A DNA stretch of 64,000 nt from Candidatus Vicinibacter proximus (GCA_016713905.1 JADJOE010000001.1:186001-250000); one strand, 5' to 3'. Counted from the first letter of the stretch, positions 52,802-63,011 are shown. Program-made: numbers and translations. Notes: generated by a model not told the origin, from the letters alone.

Positions 52802-55800
52802 ATGGAAAAAGTCTATGTGACGGCCAACTTTGACGAAGGGTATAATAAGCTCAATGAGGCTCAAAAAATTGCAGTTGAAACTACAGAAGGACCCGTAATG
52901 GTAATCGCTGGTCCAGGTACTGGAAAAACACAAATACTTTCTTACAGGATTGGAACAATTTTATTAAGAAACTTGGTAGAAGCGAAGAACATCCTTTGTC
53001 TTACTTATACAGATTCGGGAGTCACTGCTATGCGTAAAAGACTGACTTCGTTAATTGGACCACTCTCCTACGAGGTTGGAATATTTACCTTCCATGCCTT
53101 TTGTCATAGAATCATAAGTGATAATCCAGAATCTTTTCATTTATATGGAGACCATAGTGTTGCAGATGATCTGGACATTATAGAATGTTTAGAAGAATTG
53201 TTATCTTCTCTTCCACCTGATAACAGGTTGTTTTCATACAAGGAAAATTTTGCACAGACCATAAAAAATCTTAAAAAACTATTTTCTGACATAAAGAGAG
53301 AACATTGGTCTCCCGATGAAATGATTATAAATATCCAACAAAGAATTGCGGATTTGAAAAATGACCCTGAATTTACGTATAAAAGAAAATCCGGTAATAA
53401 TCAAAAAGGAGATATTAAAGTCGAAGCTCTGGAAAAAGAAAAAGTCAGTTTATTAAAAACAATTGATGCCATTAAGCTCTTTGAAAAGTATCAAAAAGCT
53501 TTAAATAATAAGAATCTTTATGATTATGATGATCTGATACTGTGGGTTATTGGTAAGTTTTCAACTGATGATGAATTTCTTGGCATCTATCAGGAAAAAT
53601 ATCAATACATTCTGGTAGATGAGTATCAGGATACAAACGGATCCCAAAATGAGCTTTTAAACCTGTTATGCTCCTATTGGGAGCAACCCAATATATTTGT
53701 AGTAGGTGATGACGACCAGGCTATTTATCGTTTCCAGGGAGCGAATCTGGAAAATATGCTTTCATTTAAAAATAAGTACAACCCTGAAGTTATTCTTCTT
53801 ACTAACAATTATCGGTCATCGCAATTCATCCTTGATTTGGCTGGTCATTCAATTAAATCCAATTTAGATCGCTTAATTAATGAAATTCCAAATCTCAGCA
53901 AAGACCTTCTTTCCTCAGGTGAAAATAAAAATGTTGCTACTCTTCCAAAAATCGTTGAGTATTCTGATAATTATTCAGAATTTATAGATGTGATAAACCA
54001 AATTGAAAACTTAACTTTTTCTAAAAAAGTAAATTATAAAGAAATTGCAGTACTTGTAAGGAAAAATAAGGAAATCTCAAATTACAGTTTAATTCTTCAG
54101 AAAAAAGGAATTCCATTTAAGGCAAGCTTTGATATTAATGCAATTCAAGAACCAATAATTATAACATTGTTGGAAATTATGAAGTATCTTCATCAAGAAA
54201 CAATAAATCCATTTTCTTCAGATCATCTGCTCTATAAAATTCTTCACCAACCCTTCGTTTCATCTTCTTCCCTTGATATTGCCAGAATTTCATGGCATCT
54301 AAATCAATTAGATAAAAATTTGGAAATTAATCATTCCTCAAACGAATATTTAAATATATCTTCTTTAAGACTTTTATTATCTGATTCTGATCGCTTAACG
54401 ACTTGTGGCATTTCTTACCCAGAAAAAATCCTCGAATTCTCAAACGCTTTAGAAAGTATTATAAAGGAAATAAATTCACTTACATTACAAGTGCTTGTTG
54501 AAAAAATTCTCTACTCTCTCAAGATTTTACCCTATATCCTCGAATCCCCAGAAAGAGACACCCAACTTCAAATTGTAAATGGCTTTTTTGATTTTCTAAA
54601 AGATCAATCTGTTAAAAATCCCGAAATTGATCTAGACAAATTTCTCAAACTAATTGATAGAATTGTACACCACCAATTGTCCATCCCTGTAACTCTCTTT
54701 ACTGGAGCTGAAGATGGTGTCTATTTAAGTACTCTCCATAAATCAAAAGGCTTGGAATTTCAATATGTATTTATGGTAAATAACACCAAAAATAATTGGC
54801 GAGCTAAAAACGAATCTGGTTTTAAATTGGTCGAACCTTTTCGAAGGTTAAATAAATTAGAGCATGAAGATGAAAGAAGACTTTTTTATGTAGGAATTAC
54901 CCGAGCTAAAAATTTTATTCAAATTTCATATCCTGTACATTCTCTTTCAGGAAAATCTCTAGAACCTTGTCTTTACATTGCAGAACTATTAGAATTTAAA
55001 GAAATAGAAAAAATCAATAAATCCATTGAAACATCTGACTTTATTAGCGGAATCGAGCAGAGAATAACCTATTTCAATAAACCATTTGTACAAATTGATG
55101 AAAACTATTATAAAATATTTCTAGACCGTTTTGAGTTAGCGTCAACTGCACTAAATACATATTTGGAATGTCCTCTTAAATTTTACTATGAAAAAGTTTT
55201 ACGCATACCTGGTGCTCGATCTGCACCAATGGGTTTTGGAAATGCGATTCATAAAGCCCTTGAAAACTTTTTTAAAAACCGTACTTTAGATCCGAATGGG
55301 CCTGATATAGATCTTCTATTAAATCATTTTAATAAAGCAATGCTGGCTCATCGTTCACATTTTACTTCCCGTGAATTTCAAAATTATCTGGAAGAAGGTA
55401 AAAAGTCATTGACAGGATTTATTAATCAACATTATAACAATTGGCTGGATATTACTAAAATGGAACCAGAATATGATTTTAGAAACCGAACCTACAGAAA
55501 TGTCCCAATAATAGGTAATATAGATAGGGTTGATCATTATCCAACAAATATTAAGGTCGTAGATTACAAGACTGGTAACGCCAATAGTATACGAGATCAT
55601 ATCAAAAGACCATCTGAGAAAAATCCATTCGGTGGAACATATTGGCGACAATTGATTTTCTATTCAATATTAATGGACACCGAGTCTCAATTTAACGGCA
55701 AAATGAGTTCCGGGTTAATTTATTATGTAAATCCTGACAATTATGGCAAATATCTATTTTCTGAAATTTTTCCTAGCACTGAAGATAAATTATTAGTTGG

Positions 55801-55936
55801 AAATCTAATAGTTGACACATACGCAAAAATCCAAAATAAACAATTTTTTCCTGGATGTCAAAAACCAGAATGTGTATGGTGCAATTTTTATACAAGCGGT
55901 GCACTAAGCCAAAATGACGATATAGAAGAAAGTTAA
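52802..55936 (+). CDS. UvrD/PcrA-like helicase fused to a Cas4/AddB-type PD-(D/E)XK nuclease
   Basis: A 1044-residue protein from the ATG at 52802 (a GTG 4 codons earlier is less likely). Superfamily 1 helicase motifs: Q-motif LNEAQKIAVE, Walker A AGPGTGKTQ, motif II ILVDEYQDTN, motif III VVGDDDQAIYRFQGA, motif IV NNYRSS, motif V LSTLHKSKGLEFQYVFM, and motif VI ERRLFYVGITRAK. The C-terminal nuclease has IIGNIDRVD and VVDYKTG. Four cysteines, one in LECPLKFYYEKVLR and three in CQKPECVWC, could hold a [4Fe-4S] cluster as in AddB and Cas4. It probably processes double-strand ends for recombinational repair, alone or with a partner encoded elsewhere. Confidence 0.9.
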   Translation: MEKVYVTANFDEGYNKLNEAQKIAVETTEGPVMVIAGPGTGKTQILSYRIGTILLRNLVEAKNILCLTYTDSGVTAMRKRLTSLIGPLSYEVGIFTFHAFCHRIISDNPESFHLYGDHSVADDLDIIECLEELLSSLPPDNRLFSYKENFAQTIKNLKKLFSDIKREHWSPDEMIINIQQRIADLKNDPEFTYKRKSGNNQKGDIKVEALEKEKVSLLKTIDAIKLFEKYQKALNNKNLYDYDDLILWVIGKFSTDDEFLGIYQEKYQYILVDEYQDTNGSQNELLNLLCSYWEQPNIFVVGDDDQAIYRFQGANLENMLSFKNKYNPEVILLTNNYRSSQFILDLAGHSIKSNLDRLINEIPNLSKDLLSSGENKNVATLPKIVEYSDNYSEFIDVINQIENLTFSKKVNYKEIAVLVRKNKEISNYSLILQKKGIPFKASFDINAIQEPIIITLLEIMKYLHQETINPFSSDHLLYKILHQPFVSSSSLDIARISWHLNQLDKNLEINHSSNEYLNISSLRLLLSDSDRLTTCGISYPEKILEFSNALESIIKEINSLTLQVLVEKILYSLKILPYILESPERDTQLQIVNGFFDFLKDQSVKNPEIDLDKFLKLIDRIVHHQLSIPVTLFTGAEDGVYLSTLHKSKGLEFQYVFMVNNTKNNWRAKNESGFKLVEPFRRLNKLEHEDERRLFYVGITRAKNFIQISYPVHSLSGKSLEPCLYIAELLEFKEIEKINKSIETSDFISGIEQRITYFNKPFVQIDENYYKIFLDRFELASTALNTYLECPLKFYYEKVLRIPGARSAPMGFGNAIHKALENFFKNRTLDPNGPDIDLLLNHFNKAMLAHRSHFTSREFQNYLEEGKKSLTGFINQHYNNWLDITKMEPEYDFRNRTYRNVPIIGNIDRVDHYPTNIKVVDYKTGNANSIRDHIKRPSEKNPFGGTYWRQLIFYSILMDTESQFNGKMSSGLIYYVNPDNYGKYLFSEIFPSTEDKLLVGNLIVDTYAKIQNKQFFPGCQKPECVWCNFYTSGALSQNDDIEES

Positions 55937-55952
55937 ATCTTTTTCTTTTAAC

Positions 55953-57167
55953 TTATAAGGTTGAGGTTAATAGCAAATCCAAATTTGTATATTTTAAGTT
56001 TAAATGCCTGCTTAAATATTCATTAGTCAAACATCCCTTATAAGTATAAATGCCATTCCTTAACCCTCGGTTTTGGTATAAAATTTCTTCAATACTTCCT
56101 GTTTCTCCTGCCTTTTGTAAAATTGGTGTAATTATATTGCTAATTGCGGTTGATGCGGTTCTGGATACTTTGGAAGCAATGTTTGGAACTCCATAATGTA
56201 TCACCCCATGAACTACTCTTGTAGGAGATTCATGTGTCGTTATTTCACTGGTTTCAAAACAACCGCCTTGATCTACAGATACATCGATAATTACAGAACC
56301 TGGCTTCATTTGCATAACCATATCTTCTGTGACAACAATTGGTGTTCTGCCGGTTTTTGAATGAATTGCTCCAATAACTACTTCAGCAGAAACAAGTTGT
56401 TGTAATAGCGACACTGGATTAAGTGATGATGTATAAAGTGGGGCTCCTATCCTGCTTTGAATTCTTGTCAATTTATGAATTTCATCATCAAATATACGAA
56501 CGGACGCTCCCAGAGCTAACGCTGCCCGAGTAGCATATTCAGCAACAACACCGGCCCCCAGAATTAAGACCTTTGCAGGTGGAACTCCTGAAATACCTCC
56601 TAAAAGTACTCCTCTTCCTTTGTGTGTATTGGTTAAAAGCTCTGCTGCTGTATGAATAACAGCTAATCCCGCGATCTCGCTCATAACCCTAACTAATGGA
56701 AAGCTACCATCTTCTGCCTGGAGATATTCCATGGCTAACGCTGTAACCCTCTTTTGTCTTAATGCCTGTATGTATTCAGTATTTGCGACAGGAAGATAAA
56801 GTGGTGAAATTAGGATTTGGTTAGGACGAAAAAATTGCAACTCTTCCACATTAGGCGGAGCGACTTTCAATACAATATCCGCTTGAAACACCTCCTTTGA
56901 GCTGTAACATATTTCTGCTCCGGCTTCCGAATAATTATGATCTGAAAAATTAGAACGCTCTCCAGCACCGGATTCCACTAAAATATGATGGCCCCTGGCT
57001 ACCAGATTATGCACTGAATGTGGAACTAATGCAACTCTGTTTTCATGTGGAAAAGTTTCCTTTGGAATTCCTATTTTAAGTACCCGATTTGCTTTGGCAA
57101 AATCTTTCATCTCAACTTTTGTCTGATAAAAGTTTTTCTCTACCGTAAAAAATACTTGTTTGCTCAT
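55953..57167 (-). CDS. ald: Alanine dehydrogenase
   Basis: A 404-residue enzyme of the alanine dehydrogenase and PNT family. The N-terminal IGIPKETFPHENRVALVPHSV carries the conserved Lys-Glu and Arg/His residues. VLILGAGVVAEYATRAALALGASV is the NAD-binding Rossmann loop. SEIAGLAVIHTAAELL and VDQGGCFETSE are typical. It converts L-alanine to pyruvate and ammonium with NAD+. Its start codon overlaps the tsaE stop (ATGA, 4 bases), so the two are coupled. The long N-terminal tail before the core may include a later ATG (19 codons in). Confidence 0.85.
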   Translation of the reverse strand: MSKQVFFTVEKNFYQTKVEMKDFAKANRVLKIGIPKETFPHENRVALVPHSVHNLVARGHHILVESGAGERSNFSDHNYSEAGAEICYSSKEVFQADIVLKVAPPNVEELQFFRPNQILISPLYLPVANTEYIQALRQKRVTALAMEYLQAEDGSFPLVRVMSEIAGLAVIHTAAELLTNTHKGRGVLLGGISGVPPAKVLILGAGVVAEYATRAALALGASVRIFDDEIHKLTRIQSRIGAPLYTSSLNPVSLLQQLVSAEVVIGAIHSKTGRTPIVVTEDMVMQMKPGSVIIDVSVDQGGCFETSEITTHESPTRVVHGVIHYGVPNIASKVSRTASTAISNIITPILQKAGETGSIEEILYQNRGLRNGIYTYKGCLTNEYLSRHLNLKYTNLDLLLTSTL

Positions 57168-57598
57168 TTATTCGGCTTCAAGATATATCTTCTGGTTTGA
57201 TTATCCAAGAGTTCTATATGTATTTCTTGAAATGAGTTCTTCACCAATAGTGGATAAATTATATCTGCCCATTCAATAATTACGAGATCCGTCCCTTCCA
57301 AAATTTCCTCAATACCTATTTCAAGTGCATCTTTGATATGACCTAGTCTATAAAGGTCAATATGGTAAACTCTCTTGCCTGAAACTAAATTTTCATTACT
57401 TGTATATTCATTAATGATAGAATAACTGGGACTTGTAACTTCATCTTTTAGACCTAAAAATATACCCATTCGTTTCACCAAAGTTGTTTTTCCTGACCCC
57501 ATTTGCCCAGATAACAACCAGATTCTTTTTGTTTGAAGTTGCTTTAAAAGTGAGGGTACAATTGAATTTAAATCCTGTTCTGTACTTATATACTCCAT
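57164..57598 (-). CDS. tsaE: tRNA threonylcarbamoyladenosine biosynthesis ATPase TsaE
   Basis: A 144-residue P-loop protein. GQMGSGKTTLVKRMG is Walker A, TSPSYSIINEY is the conserved T-S-P-T/S-Y motif, and VYHIDLYRLGH with VIIEWADI (Walker B region) complete the family signature. It partners TsaB and TsaD in forming t6A37 in tRNAs; those genes are not in this window. The -7 element TAGATTTG is only 8 bases from the start, so the leader is very short. Confidence 0.92.
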   Translation of the reverse strand: MEYISTEQDLNSIVPSLLKQLQTKRIWLLSGQMGSGKTTLVKRMGIFLGLKDEVTSPSYSIINEYTSNENLVSGKRVYHIDLYRLGHIKDALEIGIEEILEGTDLVIIEWADIIYPLLVKNSFQEIHIELLDNQTRRYILKPNK

Positions 57599-58548
57599 TC
57601 TAAATGCAAATCTACAAAAGCCATCTTTTCTTTTAATGGCTAATGAAATTTATTTTTTCGCTTGTTTACATTTAATGTACTGTTTTACATTTTAAAAAAC
57701 ATTAAGTGTATTTTTGAAAATTAAGTTTTATTTCTATAGTTTATATAAGATTGGTTAAAACTGATCTACAAATATTTTTTTACCCAAAATCTGTCCATCT
57801 AAAATTAATTATTAAACCCAAACTAATAAATAAACAAGTCAGGTAAAACTTATTCTAATAAAGTATTTTGTATTGAAGATTTACATTGTATAATATTTTC
57901 AATCGATTCTTCAAATTTTAAAATTAGTGGCTGCCACATATGTATTATAATTTGTATATTAAAACCCTAATGAAATTTATCTACATTCAAAGTTTGAGAT
58001 ATTGAGATTTTCCGATCTTTTGACTATATAAATCATATTTACAACTCATTCTATTTCATATTAAATCAAAGTTATAAATTTACCTCCTTGAAATTAAATG
58101 GTTAAAAAATAAATCTGATTCCTCTAATTTGATAGATTTTCAATTTATTATATTTAAACAATAATGAATTTGATTTGCGTACGGTTTTTAATTTCACACA
58201 ACCATTGAATTATAGATATTTTGTTGACATATATTGCAACTCAAAAATCTATCTAATTTATATTGTACCAAAATGGATTTTTAAATGATTCTAAAACGAA
58301 AATGAGTCCTCGGCAATATCACATATTTTGTATGGGTAAATTTTGAACATCAAAGTATAGTTTTAAATACAATAATGATTGGATTTCTATACTTGATGTG
58401 TAGTAAAAAAATTCTAACTCCTATAATGTATTATTTTTTACTTTCTTGCCTTTTGTAAGAAAAGCTGATGAGCGTTTTTTCTACTTTTTGTATGTTTTTT
58501 CCACTATTATTGGGTAGAACATATTTAGTAGAATTGCCTTATTTTCAT
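57599..58548. other. Long AT-rich gene-free region upstream of gyrB
   Basis: About 950 bases, the longest gap in the window. It is very AT-rich and has no convincing frame, tRNA, strong hairpin, or DnaA-box cluster (TTATCCACA was not found). It divides the tsaE/ald pair from gyrB. Confidence 0.45.
57607..57614 (-). promoter_or_regulatory. -7 promoter element for tsaE-ald
   Basis: The minus strand reads TAGATTTG followed by CA, 8 bases before the tsaE start at 57598. Confidence 0.5.
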
Positions 58549-58556
58549 TACCTTTG
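58549..58556 (+). promoter_or_regulatory. -7 promoter element for gyrB
   Basis: TACCTTTG followed by CAC, 21 bases before the ATG at 58578. Its place inside the earlier in-frame start at 58554 argues that 58578 is the true start. Confidence 0.55.
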
Positions 58557-58577
58557 CACGTTAATAAAAATATATAT

Positions 58578-60512
58578 ATGTCTCAGAAAGGAGGAGAATA
58601 CAGTGCTAGTAGCATTCAGGCTTTAGAAGGATTGGAAGCGGTGAGAAAACGACCTGGAATGTATATTGGAAGTACGGATTCCAAGGGTTTACATCACCTT
58701 GTTTGGGAGGTCATAGATAATTCTATTGACGAACATTTGGCTGGACACTGTACACACATTCAAGTAACAATTGAAAAGGATAATTCAATTACCGTTAGCG
58801 ATAATGGAAGAGGAATTCCTGTTGATATGCATGAAAAGCTGCAAAAATCAGCTTTGGAAGTGGTTATGACTGTTCTTCATGCTGGTGGTAAATTTGACAA
58901 AGATTCTTATAAGGTTTCGGGAGGACTTCACGGAGTTGGGGTCTCTTGTGTAAATGCTCTTTCTTCTCATGTTCGGGTTGAAGTCAGAAGAGATGGAAAA
59001 GTATATATGCAGGAATATGAAAGAGGAAAACCTTTGGCTGATGTTCAAGTTATAGGAGAAAGTTCTGATCGGGGCACAAAAGTAACCTTTAAACCTGATT
59101 CGGAAATTTTCGAGAGTTTGGTCTACGATTATGATACTTTAGCGCATCGCTTAAGAGAACTTTCTTTTTTAAATAGTGGGTTGTATATCTATCTGCAAGA
59201 TGAAAGAGAGGAATTACCTAAAAATGAATTATTTTTTTCTGAAGGGGGATTAAAAGAATTTGCGCTGTATTTGGATAGAACAAGAACCCCTCTTTGTGAA
59301 GAACCTATTTTTGTAAAAGGGAAAGAAGAAAACATTGAAGTTGAAGTCGCCCTCCAATACAATACTGGATATCAAGAAAATGTATTTTCCTATGTAAATA
59401 ACATCAACACCAGGGAAGGAGGAACACATGTAAGTGGTTTTAGAAGAGCTTTAGCCAGGGTATTCAAGCAATATGGTGACGATAATGGCATGTTTTCTAA
59501 ACTAAAAGTTGAAATTAGTGGCGAGGATTTTCGGGAAGGTTTGACGGGAATTGTTTCTGTAAAAGTTCCTGAACCTCAATTTAAGGGTCAAACAAAAGGA
59601 GAATTGGGTAACTCTGAGGTTGTTGGTGTCGTATCAAGAGTGGTTGGAGATGCCTTAATTACTTTTTTAGAAGAAAACCCGAAAGAGGCTCGTAAAATAA
59701 TTGATAAAGTTATTTTGGCTGCCACTGCAAGGGAAGCTGCCAGAAAAGCTAGGGAAATGGTCCAGCGAAAAAATGTACTGAGTGGTGGCGGGCTACCAGG
59801 CAAGTTGGCTGATTGCTCCTCCAGGGTTCCATCAGAATGTGAATTATTTCTAGTCGAGGGAGATTCCGCAGGTGGAACAGCAAAACAAGGTAGAAATCGA
59901 CATTTTCAGGCAATTTTACCTTTAAGGGGTAAAATTCTCAATGTCGAAAAGGCAATGGAACATAAAATTTATGAAAATGAAGAAATCAAGAATATGTTTA
60001 CCGCCCTTGGAGTGTTTCGACAGGAAAATGAAGAAGGCGATATCGTATTAAATACCAGCAAATTAAGATACCACAAAATAGTAATCATGTGCGACGCTGA
60101 TGTTGATGGTTCGCACATTACAACCCTTATCCTTACTTTCTTTTATCGGTATATGAATGAAATCATTGAAAATGGGCACCTTTTTATAGCAAGACCACCT
60201 CTTTACTTAGTTAAAAAGGGAAAGGAAGCCAAATATGCTTGGAATGAAAAGGAAAGAAAAGAAATCTCTCTTGAACTAGGTAAAGGAAAAGAGGATAGTG
60301 TTCAGATTCAGCGCTATAAAGGTTTGGGTGAAATGAATGCTGAACAATTATGGGAAACTACCATGGATCCTGCCAGAAGAATTCTTTCAAAAGTTAATAT
60401 TGAAAATGCAACTTTAGCTGGGGATCGGTTCACGATGCTTATGGGTGATGACGTACCTCCCAGAAGACAGTTTATTGAAGAACATGCCCACTATGCAAAA
60501 ATTGATATTTAA
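58578..60512 (+). CDS. gyrB: DNA gyrase subunit B
   Basis: A 644-residue protein from the ATG at 58578. It has the GHKL ATPase (SSIQALEGLEAVRKRPGMYIG, IDNSIDEHLAG, VSDNGRGIPVD, GGLHGVGVSCVNALS), the transducer domain, and the TOPRIM domain with CELFLVEGDSAGGTAKQGR and IMCDADVDGSHITTL. The C-terminal QRYKGLGEMNAEQLWETTMDP is conserved. The segment ADCSSRVPSECELF is more like GyrB than ParE, so I call gyrase. It supplies ATP-driven negative supercoiling with GyrA, which is not in the window. Confidence 0.95.
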   Translation: MSQKGGEYSASSIQALEGLEAVRKRPGMYIGSTDSKGLHHLVWEVIDNSIDEHLAGHCTHIQVTIEKDNSITVSDNGRGIPVDMHEKLQKSALEVVMTVLHAGGKFDKDSYKVSGGLHGVGVSCVNALSSHVRVEVRRDGKVYMQEYERGKPLADVQVIGESSDRGTKVTFKPDSEIFESLVYDYDTLAHRLRELSFLNSGLYIYLQDEREELPKNELFFSEGGLKEFALYLDRTRTPLCEEPIFVKGKEENIEVEVALQYNTGYQENVFSYVNNINTREGGTHVSGFRRALARVFKQYGDDNGMFSKLKVEISGEDFREGLTGIVSVKVPEPQFKGQTKGELGNSEVVGVVSRVVGDALITFLEENPKEARKIIDKVILAATAREAARKAREMVQRKNVLSGGGLPGKLADCSSRVPSECELFLVEGDSAGGTAKQGRNRHFQAILPLRGKILNVEKAMEHKIYENEEIKNMFTALGVFRQENEEGDIVLNTSKLRYHKIVIMCDADVDGSHITTLILTFFYRYMNEIIENGHLFIARPPLYLVKKGKEAKYAWNEKERKEISLELGKGKEDSVQIQRYKGLGEMNAEQLWETTMDPARRILSKVNIENATLAGDRFTMLMGDDVPPRRQFIEEHAHYAKIDI

Positions 60513-60978
60513 TTTTTTATATCTGTGTTATTTTTTCTTTACCAAGTTTTGGGGTTTTTCTTACAAGGAAATAAATATTTTTAATAGATGATTCCTTGTC
60601 CATTTAGGAATGGTGAAAAACCTTGAAAACAAATCCATGTCTCTTTCTGTCGCTAGTTCAAAATCCTTTAACTGGTTTGATTTATTCATCAAAGTTTTTT
60701 GTACCAAAACGAATGGAAATTTAATGGACTTTATGATTACAATTTTAGTCTTCCATAAAAACTGAATCTTCTGTTTTAATTAATCGACATTACATTTAGA
60801 TTAATCCAAATATATTTAATATAGATCAATGCCTTTTTGTGTTATTAATTGGGCATTAAAGATGAACTAGGTAAAACAAATAAAATGCGCTGGATTAATA
60901 ATTTTCAGATATTTTATTGGTTACTTTTAGACAGTAAACAATAAAAACACTGATCCTTCTATTGGTTTGAATTCATTC
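60513..60978. other. Convergent gap between gyrB and the PHA locus
   Basis: 466 AT-rich bases between two convergent genes. No clear terminator stem, RNA motif or gene. Confidence 0.4.
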
Positions 60979-61389
60979 TTACCAAACGTACTGTTTTTTA
61001 TTCATCAACAGAGCTTCCCCAACAAATGTTTGATCGTTGGAGGTGAGGTCAAAAATGGAACAATCATATAAAACCCTATGCTTTTCAGGAAATATTTCTT
61101 TAACAGTAATAATGGCAACATATTCCTGATCAACAAACATGGGCTTTAACCATTGCATGGTTTGCTTCATATATATATGACCGTCCGCCATCCATAAAAC
61201 ACCAAAAATCTTTGTAAACACAGCTCCTCCAAGAAATCCATGAATAATATTTCTGCCAAAAACACTATTTGCTCCGGCAATAGGGTCTATATGAAGTGGA
61301 TTCATATCTCCAGAAACCTTTGCAAAAGTATCCACATCAGACTGTGTGTATTTAAAATTATGCTTGAATTGATCTCCTATTTGTAACAT
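60979..61389 (-). CDS. MaoC family (R)-enoyl-CoA hydratase, PhaJ-like
   Basis: A 136-residue hot-dog fold protein from the ATG at 61389; a longer frame adds 22 basic residues. DVDTFAKVSGDMNPLHIDP contains the hydratase-2 catalytic Asp and His, and NIIHGFLGGAVFTK completes the motif. PhaJ enzymes convert trans-2-enoyl-CoA from fatty acid oxidation to (R)-3-hydroxyacyl-CoA for polyester synthesis. The gene is divergent from phaE, about 100 bases away, which supports a PhaJ role, though MaoC proteins also act in other fatty acid pathways. Confidence 0.82.
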   Translation of the reverse strand: MLQIGDQFKHNFKYTQSDVDTFAKVSGDMNPLHIDPIAGANSVFGRNIIHGFLGGAVFTKIFGVLWMADGHIYMKQTMQWLKPMFVDQEYVAIITVKEIFPEKHRVLYDCSIFDLTSNDQTFVGEALLMNKKQYVW

Positions 61390-61491
61390 CTTAACTTTAA
61401 TTAATATTTTATTGACACGCGGTTTGGCACCTTTTGACTTAATTTTGCGTTGCAATATTAGAGATATTTTTTTTATACAAATAATTAAATC

Positions 61492-62958
61492 ATGGAAAAG
61501 TCCAACAGATCTTCAGACCTTATTGACAATGTAATTGACACTCACGCAAAAGCCGTAGATCAAATTGTAGAAAATTCTAAAAAGCTTACAAAAGATCTAC
61601 CTTTGGTAAACGAGACAATCGATAAATCTCATAAATTGTTCCAGCAATCGGTCTCTTCACAAAAAGAATTGGCCAGAAAAGCCTCCGAAACCTTCGAAAA
61701 AACTAACAAACAAATGAATGACAACGCAGAAATGGCTCAGAATTTTTTTAAGCAATGGCTTGAAAATCAAATGACATGGGCTAAAACTACTTTTAACCAG
61801 CCAAATAGTGCTGCTTTTAATTCTGATCCAAAAGATTGGATGGCAAACTGGCAAAAACTAATGGGGCAGAATGCTAATCCTTTCGCTTCCATGTTTAATG
61901 GAAACCCTTTCTTCTCTATGATGCCTAATAACCCATTCATGAATATGAATTCAATACAAAACAACATGAATGAAAACATCAATTCTTGGAGTCAGTTTAC
62001 AAAACAGTATCTTGAAATGATGAATCATTCATATAACGATTGGGTAAAGCAATTTTCAAATTTAACTGCTGCCGATACGTTCAAGGGTATGAACAATATG
62101 ACGGAAAGTCTGAATAAGTTCTTTGAACTATGGATGCCAATGTTTAAATCAATCCAAGACAAAACGTTTACTGCTGAGTCTTTTATGAATTCTTTGAATC
62201 CAGAAAAATACAAATCTTTTGTGGACAGTTTCTTCAAATTTATGCCGGAAGAAGGTCAAAAGATGATGGAGCAAATGAATACACAATTTGTTCAGTATAT
62301 GAAAAATATGGCTGAATCTGGATTTAGTGGTTATTCCTCCATGAAAAACCAGATGCAGCAAATTCCTGGAATGAACCAGAATCCTTATTCTAATGCTTGG
62401 GATATGTATCACAATTGGAGAAATGCGATCAATGAAGCAGTTTCTCCTTTGACGAAACTTACCAACGAAAACGGCCCGACTAAAAATATCAAAATCTGGA
62501 ATGACATTAACGACCTGATGGTGGAATTCAATATCAAAAATAATGAACTCCAGTACCTTGTATATCAAAATGGTCTTAAGGTCATGGATAAGCTTTCAGA
62601 TAAAGTTGCAAATCAGTTGAAAGAAGGCAAAACAATTGATAGTTTCGTGAAATTGTATCAGGATTGGTTGGTTACAGGGGATGAGGTTTTCACCGAATTA
62701 TTCAATGGCGACCAGTATAGCAAATTGATGACTGAAGTCAGCAGTCTTCAAATGAGACTTAAAAAGGACATTGATGATCAAATGGAAAGTATGTTCTTGG
62801 TAAATTTGCCAATAGCGACTAGAACGGAGATGGATGAAGTGTATAAGAGTATTTATGATCTAAAGAAAATGTACAGAAATCTTGAAAAGATGTTCAGTGC
62901 GGAAAAAACTGAACAAGAAAAGATTGTACCTGAAAACAAGTCATCCAAGAAAAAGTAA
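61492..62958 (+). CDS. phaE: PHA synthase class III subunit PhaE-like
   Basis: A 488-residue helical protein. The N-terminal half (1-100) is phasin-like, with many Lys, Glu and Gln residues. Residues 126-164 form an unusual Asn/Met/Phe/Pro-rich segment (NPFASMFNGNPFFSMMPNN and NPFMNMNSIQNNMN). The C-terminal half resembles PhaE, in particular LVNLPIATRTEMDEVYKSI and DLKKMYRNLEKMF near the end, where PhaE proteins have L-P-T-R-S-E-V-D. PhaE is the non-catalytic partner of PhaC in class III synthases and activates polymerisation. It is longer than the usual 350-360 residues. It precedes phaC on the same strand with a terminator between them. Confidence 0.82.
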   Translation: MEKSNRSSDLIDNVIDTHAKAVDQIVENSKKLTKDLPLVNETIDKSHKLFQQSVSSQKELARKASETFEKTNKQMNDNAEMAQNFFKQWLENQMTWAKTTFNQPNSAAFNSDPKDWMANWQKLMGQNANPFASMFNGNPFFSMMPNNPFMNMNSIQNNMNENINSWSQFTKQYLEMMNHSYNDWVKQFSNLTAADTFKGMNNMTESLNKFFELWMPMFKSIQDKTFTAESFMNSLNPEKYKSFVDSFFKFMPEEGQKMMEQMNTQFVQYMKNMAESGFSGYSSMKNQMQQIPGMNQNPYSNAWDMYHNWRNAINEAVSPLTKLTNENGPTKNIKIWNDINDLMVEFNIKNNELQYLVYQNGLKVMDKLSDKVANQLKEGKTIDSFVKLYQDWLVTGDEVFTELFNGDQYSKLMTEVSSLQMRLKKDIDDQMESMFLVNLPIATRTEMDEVYKSIYDLKKMYRNLEKMFSAEKTEQEKIVPENKSSKKK

Positions 62959-62976
62959 AATGAATTAAAGTTTTAT

Positions 62977-63003
62977 AAGCCTGGTTTTATAGCCAGGCTT
63001 TTT
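62977..63003 (+). terminator. Hairpin between phaE and phaC
   Basis: AAGCCTGG and CCAGGCTT form an 8-base perfect stem with an 8-base loop, followed by a T run. It lies 18 bases after the phaE stop and 30 bases before the phaC start, so it should cut readthrough into phaC. Confidence 0.78.
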
Positions 63004-63011
63004 TATTTTTG
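63004..63011 (+). promoter_or_regulatory. -7 promoter element for phaC
   Basis: TATTTTTG matches TAnnTTTG and lies 22 bases before the phaC ATG. It begins within the terminator T-run, so termination of phaE and initiation for phaC seem to share DNA. Confidence 0.45.

Noticed and set aside
57599..58548. Replication origin upstream of gyrB
   Set aside because: No cluster of DnaA boxes was found, and dnaA, dnaN and recF are not in the window.
58534..58556. TTG near 58534 as a -33 element for gyrB
   Set aside because: The spacing to the -7 match is about 12 bases, shorter than the usual 17-23, so I do not claim a -33 box.
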